From contig CM074808.1 of the NCBI GenBank assembly GCA_037447605.1, positions 637,665 through 701,664 of the forward strand: a DNA stretch of 64,000 nucleotides, in the 5' to 3' direction. The notes under the pieces are model-generated. The model ran no database searches. It had not been told where the DNA came from and saw nothing but the letters and a program-made list of their open reading frames with translations. Shown here one piece after another: positions 1 to 17,432 of the stretch. Source of the stretch: Zygnema circumcarinatum (taxonomy: Eukaryota; Streptophyta; Zygnematophyceae; Zygnematales; Zygnemataceae). Position 1 is the stretch's first letter. Each line of letters opens with the position of its first letter. Both the position numbers and the translations under genes were made by a program.

Positions 1-945
1 CAACGGAAAAAAATTAAAGCTTAAGATCCTGAGAAACCGAAAATTTCTAGAAAAAAAAATGAAGATTTCAATTTCAACCGACTGAAACCCTAAACAGGTT
101 CCTAATTTGACTTTTGCTTCTACCTGAATGGGGATTCTTGCTCTGTACTGATTTTATGTTCCATTGCAGCGCCTCGAATATGGCGGGAATTGGCTCAAAT
201 GATAAAACGACTCCGCCAGGGCACGCCTATAAATTTGAATTATTTTTTTAAATAAATATTAATAATGTACAGATTAAATGTTTCACAAGCATTTGCATTT
301 CTTTCCCATCATGAGATGTATAAGGTTTAAATTTGTAGGAAAATTCGCATTAAGCTGTTTCTAAGGAATTTGAGGTTGAAAGGTCTTTAGGCCAAAAACT
401 TGAAATGGTCGAGCAAAACGAAAAACTTACAAGCGCTGCGAAAATAGTGAAGAGACCCACATTGGCTCCGACGTCAAAGACAATTTTTCCTGGCCCCAAT
501 GCGGCCTACAAAAGAAAATTGAATACAAAAAAGGAAAGGAGAGAATGAAAAAGGGAAATGAGGAAACAGCAAATTTATCCAACGTTCATATTTTTCTGAA
601 GCAACAGAAAAGAAAAAGAATGATCGCCAAATGAAAGCGAGGCGAGTCAAGTAGGGTTGCTCACGTTCTCACCTCCCGAAGGTAATGTTGGTGCAGAAAA
701 ATTTCTTCATATATAAACTCTATCTCCTCCTTGCCTCCCACATAACTGTTTCCTCCCAGCACCCATCCACCCATCAGTACATTGCTGCACTTCACCTCTT
801 TAATCTGATCCAAGAAACATGAGAGAGAGAGAGAGATGAGAGGGAGGAGCAAGAAGCAAGAGAGAAGGGGGACGAGGAGGGAGAAGGGTAGCCAGTTCGG
901 CGCTCACTGCGTTCGCCAGTTCACTTCGGTGGCAAAGAAGTGACG

Positions 946-979
<34 letters not shown>

Positions 980-1428
980 AAGTGAGAGAGAAAAAAAGAG
1001 AGAAAGAGAGAGAGACACACACACACACCTGATAGGAGTGTCCTCAAGAATGACAAACTCCTTCCACCCCTCCTTCCCCCCCTTCCCCTGCTGCTGCAGC
1101 TGCGGAGGCTCAAACCACGCACCTGCCACTGCGGCGGAGCGGCGCTTAGGGCTGAGGAGGGGCCTCGCCCGGGCGGGCGGCAGCTGGCGGGGGAGCGCTC
1201 TTGCAGCGTCAGCTTGGAAGGGGGAGAAGGACGGGGAGGGGAGGCCCGCCATGGCCGCCCACCTCGAGCTTGCAGGGCCCGCCATGACTGCGAGCTTCTC
1301 GTTACCGAAAGGTTGTACGGCGCGGATGTCAGTTGGGCGCAAGGCTGCGATGGGAAGAATCCATGGGGATGGAGAGGCATGGAACCTTGGTAGGGAAAAT
1401 GGCATTGAACTGACGATGGCGATGCCAT
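1..1428 (-). CDS. FkbM-family SAM-dependent methyltransferase, partial
   Basis: Recognised exons on the minus strand are 1428-1029, about 795-673, 505-431 and 226-149; the 3' end lies outside the window. The third exon holds a class I methyltransferase glycine motif (FDVGANVGLFTI) and the fourth reads LSFEPIPAIFEAL, the pair typical of FkbM-type enzymes, which bind S-adenosylmethionine at the first motif. The second exon carries EEIFLHQHYLRE, matching the segment that normally precedes the motif. The proposed first exon (ATG at 1428) encodes about 130 residues rich in Ser, Pro and Arg and looks like an organelle transit peptide; it ends at a GT donor followed at once by GT/CT repeats. The phase of exon 1 does not fit exon 2, so one small exon is missing or exon 1 belongs elsewhere. 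The substrate cannot be inferred. Confidence 0.7.
944..1028. repeat. (GA)n/(CA)n microsatellite in FkbM intron 1
   Basis: Near-perfect GA repeat followed by ACACAC on the plus strand. On the coding (minus) strand it reads GTGTGT then CT repeats and starts directly at the 5' splice site of the proposed first intron. Confidence 0.9.
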
Positions 1429-1842
1429 CAAATGTACATGGACAACAGCAGAATGTGGAACCACGAAGAAGGGACCTTCCTCTCAGCTTCATAATCATAT
1501 TTAATAGTGTTTCTAAGCAGCCATCTCCTTCGCTGAATTTTTTGATGAGTGAATGTTTTTCAGATTAGTCGAGGGGATTTGATTGGGGTGAGGATTAAGA
1601 CCTTTGCTTTACCATTCCTTTAATTCTTCTTGGGCTCTTTCTTTTTCTCTGGCATGGTTTCCGTGCCATCCATCAACTCCATCAGCTCCTTTGCTTCAAG
1701 AATTGCCTCCATGTTTTGACTCCAAGAGAGATAATTCGTTTCATGAAACAAAGTAATTGACTACTCCTCTATGTCATGGTCTCTACTACGTGTAGGGCTT
1801 AACCCATATGTGGAGGGTTCCTCCACAACGATTGATGATGAT

Positions 1843-1843
1843 C

Positions 1844-1874
<31 letters not shown>

Positions 1875-2118
1875 TGATGTGATGTGATGTGATGTGATGT
1901 GATGTGATGTGATGCGATGTGATGTGATGTGATGTGATGTGATGTGATGTGATGTGATGTGATGTGATGTGATGTGATGTGATGTGATGTGATGTGATGT
2001 GATGTGATGTGATGTGATGTGATGTGATGTGATGTGATGTGATGTGATGTGATGTGATGTGATGTGATGTGATGTGATGTGATGTGATGTGATGATGTGA
2101 TGATGCGATGATGTGATG
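1843..2118. repeat. GATGT pentanucleotide array
   Basis: Starts as GAT trinucleotides (about 1843-1873), becomes a long tandem array of the 5-mer GATGT with one visible interruption (GATGC near 1913), then decays into GATGATGT near 2094-2118. It lies in the 1429-2681 interval between the divergent FkbM and NDUFB3 genes, where I see no other gene. Confidence 0.95.
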
Positions 2119-2681
2119 TGATTCTTTGATTTTTTTTTTTGTGTCTCTTTTAAGTAGACTTCCCTTTTTTAAACATATGAAACAAGTGCAATTAGCCAGT
2201 AGTGCTTCAAATCAACACTCAACACACAACACACAACACACTCATTTCCAGAAGAGGTCGTTATTCAAACCATGTCCATGTACATTTGATGGCACGATCG
2301 CCATCGTGAGATCAATGCCACATCTCTCTTCTCCTATGATTGAAACTGGCGTCACTTGAAAAACCGAAACGTCATCACGGTGACGTCAAAGTTGGCTAGT
2401 TTCTGACGTTTGCAGTTCCTTGCCGAAATTCACAAGAACTGTGACGGCGCTACATGCGTTTCAATACAAAGACCTCCCGTTCGCAGTTCGAATTTGAACC
2501 CGAGCCTTTTCTCGAGCCTCTTCCGAACCTGTGCCGAACCTAGCCCCAACCTCCCTCTCCTCCAGTTCTAGGTCTGGAAACTCCCCTCCCCTTCGCATCC
2601 CTTACAGAAGCTCCTTCTTCCCCCCCTTCCTAAGCACCTTCCTGCCTTCCCTCTTCCCCCCCTGTGCTGCTGCAGCCATCC

Positions 2682-2855
2682 ATGGCGGGGCCTGGCGAGT
2701 TCTTCCGCCGCACTGACGCGTGGCGCAAGCATCCGCTCGTGCATCGACAGCTCCGCTTTGCGGCGCCGGGCCTTGGCATCGCCTCCGCGGCCTTCGCATT
2801 GTACCTTTTTGTGGACGGCGTGCAGGCGAAGCTTAGCAAGAAGAGCGATCACTGA
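2682..2855 (+). CDS. NDUFB3: NADH:ubiquinone oxidoreductase subunit B3 (complex I, NDUFB3)
   Basis: Intronless 57-residue protein. The N-terminal GEFFRRTDAWRKHP followed by a single hydrophobic helix (PGLGIASAAFALYLFVDG) is the signature of the plant-type B12/NDUFB3 accessory subunit of mitochondrial complex I, which sits in the inner-membrane arm. Plant homologs are slightly longer at the C-terminus. The start at 2682 is chosen because it has the local GCCATGG-like context (CCATGGCG) and begins the conserved block; a frame extension of six codons upstream has no ATG. A pyrimidine-rich leader (about 2531-2681) lies just upstream. The short downstream stretch to 3544 holds no further gene that I can support and probably contains the 3' UTR. 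Confidence 0.93.
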   Translation: MAGPGEFFRRTDAWRKHPLVHRQLRFAAPGLGIASAAFALYLFVDGVQAKLSKKSDH

Positions 2856-3544
2856 GGGGGTTTAGTGTTCAGGGGCGTGCCTCTGCAGGGGTTCAGGTTA
2901 GGGTTCAACCCTGTGGCTTATTGGGAGCTTCTGCAGTCTTTGGACGTTTCAGAGTTTGCTGAGAAGGGAGGGGCGGGCTTGGAAGCGGGTCGAAGGAAGG
3001 CGGAGGGAGAGAGGACGCTTTGTATTGTCATTTCTGTGGTAGATTTTGGTTTGGGAGAGGAAGTGGAAGGTGCTGGGTCTGGATGAAAGTTTGAGTTCAG
3101 CTGAAGTCAATGAAGGCTTGCTTCTGCTGGTGCTGGAAGAAAACGGAACTCTCGTTACACCTGCGCGAAAATGCTGTCTCCTTTGCTGCGTGTCGGTGTC
3201 TTCCCTTATCGGAGACGACTGCATTTGGACTTTTTATAACGCAAACAGATCGCTAGTCAACATTGCTGTGACGATTAGAGTTGATGTATGCTTCAGCGCA
3301 CTTCTCTTTTCGCCTGCATTCCAGATGGTTTGAGAATCTGTTAATCTTTTGTTGAAATGTTTGAATGATTGATTGAAATGTTCGTGCACAAGCCAAGGCT
3401 AATGACTGAGCTGTCTTTCAGTTTAGCAGCCCTGCTGCAGGTGCTATTCAGAAACTGGGAAGCTCCTTTGGAGAAGAGACTCTTTCACAATAATTTTATG
3501 ACTTTATATATATATTTTTTTTTTGTGTATCTGAACGAACAGCC

Positions 3545-5001
3545 ATGGCGGGCGTAGACGTTACATCTAGCGACACTGCTCTACTTGTTATTGATATGCA
3601 GGTGGGCTTGTTTTTAAGAGCACTTGTGATCTGTAATGTGTATCATTTTTGCTCTGCATTCAATTGGAACCAGGGCCCATTCGACTTGTTCTTGGTGACT
3701 ACAATTTCTTTCTCCTTTTCCGCCTGACTTTCCTTATTTGTTTTGGACATTCGTCTTCCCTTCTTGTACGCCATCGTTTCCTGTTCCTTGTTTCGTTTCT
3801 CCTATTCAGAAAACGTTTCGATCTCTACGCTGAGTGATGAGTGACCATACTAACATCTGTTAGTGGTTCTGGTCTCTGCAGTTGGCTGACGCGTTCCTTT
3901 GTGCTCCATGTTGCACCTCCAGAATGACTTTTTATTGAAGGATGCGCCGATGTGTGTGAAGGGCGGCCTTGCTGTCCTTCCTGCTGTAGTGAAGGCAGTG
4001 GAGCTTGCTCGCAAAGAGGGCGTCCATATCGTTTGGGTAGGCAATTTCATTCTTATTGCAATCATATAGGTTTTCAAGCTCTTACATTTCTGTATCTGTC
4101 CTGTTCTCGAGGTCCCTTGTAAAGATTTGCACCAGTATGTTGCTTCTCTTTCCAGTTTCTGTACCAAACAACCAAGAGTTGGCTGAACATGTGATAGGCA
4201 TGTGGTCGTGTGAAACACAATTATGGACGATTGTGTTGCAAGGTGTTGATCCATTTCACATTGATTAACTGTAGGTGATTAGGGAGCATGATCGGAGTGG
4301 TGCGGATATCGAGCGGATTCGCCGGCACTTTTTTGATGGTGGCCGTCCTGGAGCGGTAGTGTCAGGAACTGCGGGAGCAGCTTTAGCGGAAGGCCTCTCT
4401 ATCGCTGAAGGAGAGCCGGTGGTAGTGAAGAAGAGATGGAGCGCCTTCTTCTCCACTCACTTGGACCTCGTGTTGCGCCGTTTCGGGGTGAAGAAAATCG
4501 TCATTGCAGGTGACTTAGACACTGATAATCATTGCAGGGAGAATTGTTTAAGTGCCCTTATGGCGGGCTGCACTGTTTTTTAGTTTAGTGTTCATAGAGT
4601 GGTCAATGCTTACGTCGTTTTGTGATTTTTTGCTCTTCCAGGGGTTCAGACTCCTAACTGCATTCGACAAACAGCTTTTGATGCTATCGCCTACGACTAC
4701 GAAGTAGTTACTGTTTTGGCGGATGCAACTGCAGCTGCCACTTCAGAAGTGCATGAAGGTAAGCCTTAGGGCGAAATTCAATGAGCGAGCTGGTGTCCAG
4801 AGCGAAAGCCAAAACCAAAACTTCTAAAACACGTAACCCTAAAATGTAAAGACATTACCACTTGATGAAGACTTCTTGGAGATCCGTTCCTTGACATGCT
4901 TGTTGGGTCCCTGGTTTATTGCAGCAAACTTATTCGATATGCGGAATGCGGGGATTCTCACACCTGGCCTTGATGAGTGGGCGGCGGCATTGCAAGCTTA
5001 G
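3545..5001 (+). CDS. Isochorismatase/nicotinamidase-like cysteine hydrolase
   Basis: Five exons with fully consistent phases: 3545-3601, 3923-4036, 4275-4509, 4642-4758, 4925-5001; about 199 residues. The chain follows the plant isochorismatase-family protein At3g16190 closely, including REHDRSG, WSAFFSTHL, IAGVQTPNCIRQTAFDA and the C-terminal LTPGLDEWAAAL. The Asp-Lys-Cys triad of the family is visible: Asp in LLVIDMQ, Lys in VVKKRWS, and the nucleophilic Cys in QTPNCIRQ. Family members hydrolyse amide or enol-ether bonds of small nicotinamide- or isochorismate-like molecules, but the plant homolog is annotated as lacking nicotinamidase activity, so the substrate is open. No transit peptide is visible, suggesting a cytosolic protein. 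Confidence 0.95.
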
Positions 5002-5704
5002 GGCAGATGGGGAGGCAGGGCTGGCGGGGCTCAGGACATGGCACTTGCACTATGGAACATTAAACTTTCGTTTTTCAAACTTGGAATGTCGATGGGCCTT
5101 TGAAAACTGATGCTGATGTCATACCTGGCGGTCTGCTCAACAGATTGCTTCTTGACGACCTTGTTTGCACCTTTGCCCGTGGAGGTTTCTGCTTTCAACC
5201 AAGCGGTTCTGTATGTGAGAATGAATTTTAGGGTTTTTGAAAACTTTAGGGTTTGAGAGGTGTAGGGCTTGAAGTAGGCATTCGGAGGCTGCGGGGATCT
5301 ACGGAGGATGTTTGAAAATGCTTTCAGGGGCACCATGTGACATTCCATGTTCCTGTCATTGAAAATGGTGATACTGACGGTATCACAATTGTGAGTTGAC
5401 TTTCCAAATAGACTCAGAATTTGGTTGATGTTCATATTTTTCCCTTTCTTATACGCAAATAACAAACCTTTCTCGTTGCTTAAAATCGTTTTGATGAAAG
5501 GCCACGCGTCAAAGCATGAACGTCTGCACGAAGCGATGTTTTACCAGTTCAGTTTCGTACGTTGAATTGTACGGATGTCTCACATTGTAAGGAACCGTAC
5601 GGTGCGTTATCACTACAGCACGGATAGCATGCAGCGTGTCTCAGTTCAGTGCGCCGTTGATTACTGTAACTGTGCGGTTCCATAGAGCATGCATGGATCC
5701 TGAG

Positions 5705-5945
5705 CCCGTCTCTTTCCCCCCCCCGCTCTCCCCCTAACGCGCTGCCTCCCTTCTCCTCCTCTCCCTCTCGCTCATCATATCTCTCTCTGCTCGCGCTCGC
5801 CTCCCCTCAGCATATCGCCCATACAGAGATCATCTCCCTCTCTAGCTCTCCCTCCCTCCAGCTCTCTCACTCCCCCTCCCTCTCTCCTTTCTCCACTTTC
5901 CTCTCTCTCTCTCCCTCTCTGCCCTCCCCCTTATCTCTCCTCCCT
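5705..5945 (+). promoter_or_regulatory. Pyrimidine-rich leader upstream of the SET-domain gene, with a short uORF
   Basis: About 240 bases of mixed CT/CCCT tract end some 25 bases before the SET gene's start codon and probably form its 5' UTR or core promoter (Y-patch-like). A four-codon upstream ORF (ATG at 5958) encodes M-L-W-P; its TGA stop overlaps the main ATG at 5969 in an ATGA arrangement, which would force re-initiation or leaky scanning. The rest of 5002-5704 has no gene I can support, but contains two AAACCCTAA-type motifs (5228-5236 and 5246-5254). Confidence 0.55.
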
Positions 5946-5968
5946 CGGTAACGCCCCATGCTCTGGCC

Positions 5969-11446
<5,478 letters not shown>

Positions 11447-12461
11447 AGGCGTGCCTGTAAGGGCTGGAGTGTGCGCGTAGAGAGGTCTTGGAACCGTAGT
11501 AGGGCTGGAGGGCCCGTAGGCCTTGTGGGCACACACCATCCGATGGCTGAAGGAAGGGCCCCTCCCTCCCCCACTCCCTCCCTCCCTCCCTCCCTCCCTG
11601 CAGAGGAAAATCTGAAGAAATGGACTTGGCTTCAAAAAGAGGAGGAAGGCGATGAGTGACACCTATCTGTTGATGGGAAAATTATGCCTCTCTCCATCCA
11701 TCCATGTCTGCATTTTGGGACCCAATTTGGGGCATGCCATGCCATGCCATGCCGTGCATGCACGGCATGGCGACTGTGTCCGATGCATGTGAAATTGACA
11801 ATAAAATGTGAAGTTTTATTATGCATAGAAAACTCCGCTAGAAATGTGCTCCTCTGCTCCCTCGCCTCCTCGCTCTCTCCTTCAGTCGATTGTGGGCCGG
11901 CGTCGGGCGGAGGTGCACAAACGGTTTTACTTTGATACCCAAAAAAGACGTGACGCCGCAAAAGCAAAAAAGTTTGTCCACGTGGCGCCGTTTCAGTGGC
12001 CACCCACTTTTCGCTTTCAACTCTATTGGTTGAACTTTCCTTTCCAAAAAAAATAAACTCATATTTTAAAAAACTTATTGAGTTGACCGAGGACAAAAAC
12101 CAAAAACCAGACCTGTTAGTTTGTGACACGTCAGCTCTCATTATATGTGCCCGTAAGGTTCAAAGTGCCACGTAGACGCATGCATGTGCGCGCACTGCGT
12201 GAAAAATTTAACGTGTGCGAATCGGCTGGCGTCACGTGTCACACTATCGTAAGTCGGTGCTTTCGCTCCGGCTGTCCACGTGGCGCAAGACGAGCCCTCC
12301 ACGTTGCCAGCCTGCGGTGCCCTCGTGGTTTCGACTCAGACGAAGTACAGAAGCAGCGGCACGTCGTCGTCATCCAAGAGGGAAAGAGAGAGAGAGCGAG
12401 GAGGGAGCGAGAGAGGGGGATAAAGGGAGGGTGAGAGAGAGAGAGATAAGAGGTTATAGCT
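11447..12461. promoter_or_regulatory. Intergenic/promoter region upstream of the carotenoid dioxygenase
   Basis: No gene seen. Perfect CCACGTGG palindromes (G-boxes) occur at 11979-11986 and 12276-12283, with relatives CACGTGTC near 12233 and CCACGTTG near 12299. A GA/CT-rich stretch (12385-12450) lies just before the start codon. The G-box is a bZIP/bHLH site in plants; function here is inferred. A short (CATGC)n stretch is present near 11733-11765. Confidence 0.5.
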
Positions 12462-12834
12462 ATGGCGATAGCACCTTCGCCCCACCTGGTCCGCTCTTTT
12501 CCGCCTCCTCTCTTCCCCCCCCATGCCTGCTCCTTGCACTCTGCCGCTGCCGCTCCGCCTCTTTCGGGTCTTGGAGATAAATTAGGGTTAAGGGGCGGCT
12601 GTTTAGCTGGGTTTCGGAGGAGGACGAGGCATGGGAGTGTTTTGAAAGAGTGCGGGTCGGTGCAGGCGGTCGGAGAGGAGGGAGGAGGGAGGGGGGCGGC
12701 AGCCATGGCGGCTACTGCTGCGAGAGAGAGGGAGGGAAGGAGCGTTACTGTCCCGTTGCCTACGTCGGGGCCCAACGAGCCGCCGTCCTATGTTCGGCAA
12801 GCGGGTGGGTTTGCAGATCTTTGACTTTTCCCGC

Positions 12835-12913
<79 letters not shown>

Positions 12914-15900
12914 CTCTCTTTCTCTCTCCAGTCCTTTATTTTTTTCTAATAGGTTGTTTCAGGTTCTGTCAATGGTTTCCCTTTCACTTCCCCCTTCCTT
13001 TTATTTTTAATTCGGGAGATTCTTTAGGAGATGGAACTTTGTGGTAGATAGGTAAATTTTTTGAAAAAGGCAATGCCAAGTTAAAATGGGAATCTCGACG
13101 GTCTCCAGATGTCAAGATTAACCCAATACCTATCCGTGTTCCCTATTCATAACCGAGCTTTTTATCATTTAATTTATTGTTCCATTTGTTCTCCCTTCCT
13201 TTCCCATATCTCTTCACATCCCTCTCCCTCTCCTTCCTCCCCCCTCCCTCCCTCCTCTCCTTCCTCCCTCCCTCCCTCCCTCCCTCCCTCCCTCCCTCCC
13301 TCCCTCCCTCCTCTCCTTCCTCCCTCCCTCCCTCCCTCCCTCCCTCCCTCCCTCCCTCCCTCCCTCCTCTCCTTCCTCCCTCCCTCCCTCCCTCCCTCCC
13401 TCCCTCCCTCCCACTCCCTCCCTCCCTCCCTCCCCCCCCTCCCTCCCTCCCTCCCTCCCTCCCTCCCTCCCTCCCTCCCCCCCCTCCCTCCCTCCCTCCC
13501 TCCCTCCCTCCCTCCCCTCCCTCCCTCCCTCCCTCCCTCCCCTCCCTCCCTCCCTCCCCTCCCTCCCTCCCTCCCTCCTCCCTCCCTCCCTCCTCCCTCC
13601 CTCCCTCCCTCCCCCACCTCCCTCCCTCCCTCCCTCCACTCCTCCCCTCCCTCCCTCCCTCCCTCCCTCCCTCCCTCCCTCCCTCCCTCCACCTCCCTCC
13701 CTCCTCCCTCCTCCCTCCCTCCCTCCCTCCCTCCCCTCCCTCCCTCCCTCCCTCCCTCCCTCCCTCCCTCCCTCCCTCCTCCCTCCCTCCCTCCCTCCCT
13801 CCCTCCACCTCCCCTCCCCTCCCTCCCACTCCCCCCTCCCTCCCTCCCTCCCTCCCTCCCTCCCTCCCTCCTCCCTCCCTCCCTCCCCTCCCTCCCTCCC
13901 TCCCTCCCTCCCTCCCTCCCTCCCTCCCCTCCCTCCCTCTCAGTCTCGGAGCAGCCCTGGAAGGGCGGGTTGGAGCCCTGCGGCGAGCAGGCGTACCCCC
14001 TCCCCCCCTCCGCCGTGCTCGGCGACCTCCCCCCGGAGCTCCTTGGGGGGTGCGCGTACCGCTGCGGGCCCGCCCGTGTGCGCGTAGGCGCGGATCTGTA
14101 CGGACACTGGTTCGACGGCGACGGCATGGTCGGGCTGCGACCGATGCTGGATGACCCTCACAATGATGCGTGTGTGACTCATGATATGGTGTTGTGCTTG
14201 CTCATGCGAAGGAAATCACCTCTCCGTCCTCCCTCCTCCCCTCCCTCCCTCCCCCCCTCCTTCCCTGCCTTTCTCTCCCACTCCTTCACCCATCTCTCCC
14301 TTCCACTCTCCCTCCCTACTTCCCCCCTCCTCCCCCTCTCCTTTTCGCGTTCAAATGCATCCCTGCACGCTGACATGCAAATCATCTCCGCGACTCACAC
14401 CCACACTTCTCCCTCTCCCTCTCCCTCTCCCTCTGCGGCTGGACCCCCCCCCTCCTCCCAGGTGTACGCCCTCTCCCTGGGCGGGCCCGAGGCCGGCGGG
14501 CAGTTGCAGTTCACGTGCCGGTTCGTCCGTACGGCGCGGCTGGGCGCACAGGAGAGGGCGGGGCCCACCCGGCTCGCAGGGAAGGGCGCGTGGACGATGC
14601 CGGGGGGCACCCTCAGGGGGCGACTCGGCCCGCCCACCAACCCGAGCAACACAAGGTGGAGGAGGGATAAGAAGGAGAGAGCGAGGAATTCAACTTTTTT
14701 TTTTTTTTTTTTTTTTAAGATCAAAGGTTGAGAAGGTCATACTGATTTCACACGCTAAACGATTTATTTTTTTATATTTATATTGAAATGTATGTTTGTT
14801 TGTGGGTATGCAGCATCATTTCGTTTGGGGGGCGCGTGTATTCGCTCGCTGAGGGAGGGCCGCCGATGGAGGTCGACCCCATAACTTTGGAAACGAAAGG
14901 ACCTCGCGATTTCGGGCTCGGCAGCTTCTTCTCGGCTCATCCCAAAATCGACCCCACTACAGGAGGTGACCTCGTCCTCTCTCATGGGATTCACCAGAGC
15001 GAGAGAGAGAGAGTGAGAGAGCGAGAGAGAGAGAGAGGGGGGATATAGAGAGAGAGTGGAGGGAGGGCAGGAGAGAGGGAGAGGGAGATATAGCACTCAT
15101 TGTTCCGGCTTTTCAAGGTTTTCTTACATCACTTGATTTTGAAACCGTAAACACAATAATAGGAGGTTGCTTTTTAACCGCTTTCTTGGTTTACGATATA
15201 TTTTCTTAGCATAGTTTTTTTTCCGTTTTTTTTTTTAAGCAGTGCTGTACAACCAGGGCCTGGTCTCTTCCTCTTCGGGAGGTTTTGATCTCAAAGTTTT
15301 TTCCATCACGCCGGAGGAAGTTGTGAAACAGTCCGACCCGATTGGTTTGAAGCACCTCTCATTTGTGCATGATGACGCCATAAGTCAAAATTACTTCATT
15401 ATGGCGATCTCGCCATGGAACGCTGAACCCCTTGACGCCCTCCTTGTAAGAAAGGCTTTATCAAATGACTTTATCGAATGGCTTTCTCAATCAAACATTG
15501 AATGTGAATGGAGAGAGTGAAGGAAGAGTGAGGGAGACAGGAGAGACGAGAGAGAATGGGAGAGAGAGAGAGAATGGGAAGGAGAGAGAGAGAATGGAAG
15601 AGAGAGAGAGAGCAAACACAAGGTCTGTCCCTTGTTTGGTTAATCCATTATTTGTGTGAGTGCTTCTTGAATCTGATGAAAGGAAGTTTTTTTTTTCTTT
15701 TTTTTTTTTTTTTTGTTCCACCACAGACGCTGATTGGAGTGAAAAGTTTGGGCGCCAGCTTCAAGTACTACCCGGAACGGGGAACAAGATTTTTAATCCT
15801 CTCAAAAAAGGACCTCTCTCTCGTGAAGGATTTCACTGTAGATGCGTTCTCCACTTATCATTTTTGCAATGCCTTTGAAGAGGACGGGAAGCTGCACGTT

Positions 15901-16864
15901 CTTGTCAATGTGCTTGTGAGTCGCACCGGGCCTCTTTTGTATTTATTTTTTCAAATTTGTATCTTATATCATCATGCAGTAAACTGTAAATCTGTAAACC
16001 ACATTCCTTCAAAAACCGACAGGTTTGAGGCAACTCCTATTGTTGGTTCCTTGCTGGTTTCCCAAACCAATTTCTGTAATCTACCCCCCCCCCCTCTCTC
16101 TCTCTCTCTCTCCCTCTCTCCATCTCTCCCTCTCCCCCTCTCTCTCTCTCCCTCTTTCCCTCTCTCCCTCTCTCACTCTCTCTCTCTCTTCCTCTCTCTC
16201 TCTCCCCTCTCTCCCTCTCTCTCTCTCAATCCCTGGGGGGCTTCGTCTGAGGAGGAGGATGCAGGATGGCCCGCGGGAGTCTCTGGAAAAGCAGTTTTCT
16301 GACATGTACGGATCTGACTGGAAGACAGAAAACTTCAACACTATTCACGACTTCGTATTTGACATTGCCACGTGGCAGCTTCTCAGCAGGGGCCCCGCCA
16401 TAGAGCCCAGTTCAGAGTCAGAGCCGCGCTATGGGATGGAGTTCCCCCAACTGAACCCTAACTATGTGGGCCAAAAAAACCGCTTTACTTATGTTCTCGG
16501 CTTCCGTTCCGAAGAAATTGACAAGGAGTGGGAGCAGATTCATGGCGGAAAATGCCACGTGGCGCATGGAGATGCATACGGAGGGGTCCTGAATTGCATT
16601 CAAAAGTATGACCATGAAACCCAAAAGATTGAAACGTTTCAGCTGCCCGGGCAGTACCCGGGCGACTCGAATTTTATTCCCCGGGCAGACGCAAAAGACG
16701 AGGACGACGGTTTCCTAGTGACGTACTTTTACGAGCCGGCGCGGCACGCCTCCAACTTTGTCGTATTGGACACCAAAAAGTTTCGAGGGCCGCCCGTGGC
16801 CACGGTCAGGCTGCCCACGCATGTTCCGTACTATTTTCACGGTTGCTGGTCTCCTGCACCTTGA
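12462..16864 (+). CDS. Carotenoid cleavage dioxygenase, probably plastid-targeted
   Basis: Seven exons in agreeing phase: 12462-12804, 13944-14128, 14462-14655, 14814-14965, 15243-15445, 15727-15915, 16265-16864; 621 residues. Family marks include [34 protein letters not shown] and [15 protein letters not shown]. The four Fe(II)-binding histidines of the beta-propeller appear as His in [27 protein letters not shown] (followed by the usual acidic pair) and the C-terminal VPYYFHGCW. Such enzymes split a polyene double bond with O2 to yield apocarotenoids (retinal-like compounds, strigolactone or volatile precursors). The first exon, about 114 residues rich in Ala, Ser, Pro and Arg, looks like a chloroplast transit peptide. 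The subfamily is not clear. Upstream G-boxes suggest light or stress control. Confidence 0.93.
12838..12930. repeat. (CT)n microsatellite in CCD intron 1
   Basis: Long CT run on the sense strand, starting about 34 bases after the donor at 12805. Confidence 0.95.
13218..13940. repeat. ~720-bp (CCCT)n/(CCT)n polypyrimidine tract filling the 3' part of CCD intron 1
   Basis: Almost uninterrupted tetranucleotide CCCT units with occasional CCT, CCA and CCC variants, running directly into the CAG acceptor at 13943. The sense strand is virtually purine-free; the antisense strand is GGGA-repeat and could form triplex or G-quadruplex structures. All long open frames through it (poly Pro-Ser-Leu, or Gly-Arg-Glu on the other strand) are artefacts of the repeat. 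Confidence 0.97.
15000..15085. repeat. (GA)n microsatellite, CCD intron 4
   Basis: Sense-strand GA repeat just after the exon ending at 14965; a second GA-rich block lies at about 15525-15615 in intron 5. Confidence 0.85.
16085..16232. repeat. (CT)n tract before the last CCD exon
   Basis: CT/CCCT-rich tract that serves as a long polypyrimidine stretch ahead of the acceptor at 16264. Confidence 0.85.
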
Positions 16865-17432
16865 GTCTCACACGTCCCTCCCTCCCCTTCCCCCTCTCCC
16901 TCTCCGTCTCCCTCTCTCGTCCCTTTTCCCACTCCCTCTCCCCTTCCCCTTTCCCTACCTCCCCCTCTCCCCCCTCCTCCCCCTCCCCACTCCCACTCCT
17001 TCGGCCTCTCCCTCTTCGTTTATGGGCCAACATGGCCTGTTCATAATTCAAAGTAACCCAATTTTGTCCGTTGGGCGCACTGCAACGTTTTGTTTCCTAT
17101 ATACGGAGTTGCTCAAACCATTGTTCGCCATTCTAAAACTTTTTGTAGTTGATGTTGCATAGACTGCTTGTATAGACATAAGAATTTAGGTACTGTTGGG
17201 TCCTCGAACTTCGGAACACGAAAAGGCAATGCGAAACGTTGAATCCAGTCATTGCATTTGGCGGTGAATAATTTTCTAAATGCGAAGAAAGCCCATTTTG
17301 CTTTGAAGTGCCCATTTTTTATTCTCAAATTCTCTTCTACCTTTGGCTCACAAATGCCAATTCCGTGCAGTTCAGTTCAGTTCAAAAGTGTGAACCGTCG
17401 GAGTATTGGATCAAACATTGCAATAGTTCCAA

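Noticed and set aside
800-1498. Longer minus-strand frame and an overlapping 176-codon plus-strand frame
   Set aside because: The frame used for FkbM exon 1 ends at a good donor before the repeat; the other frames run into the GA tract and show no family features.
13109-14731. 540-codon plus-strand frame rich in Pro-Ser-Leu, and matching minus-strand Gly-Arg-Glu frames
   Set aside because: Produced by the CCCT repeat being stop-free in every frame; only the pieces 13944-14128 and 14462-14655 belong to CCD exons.
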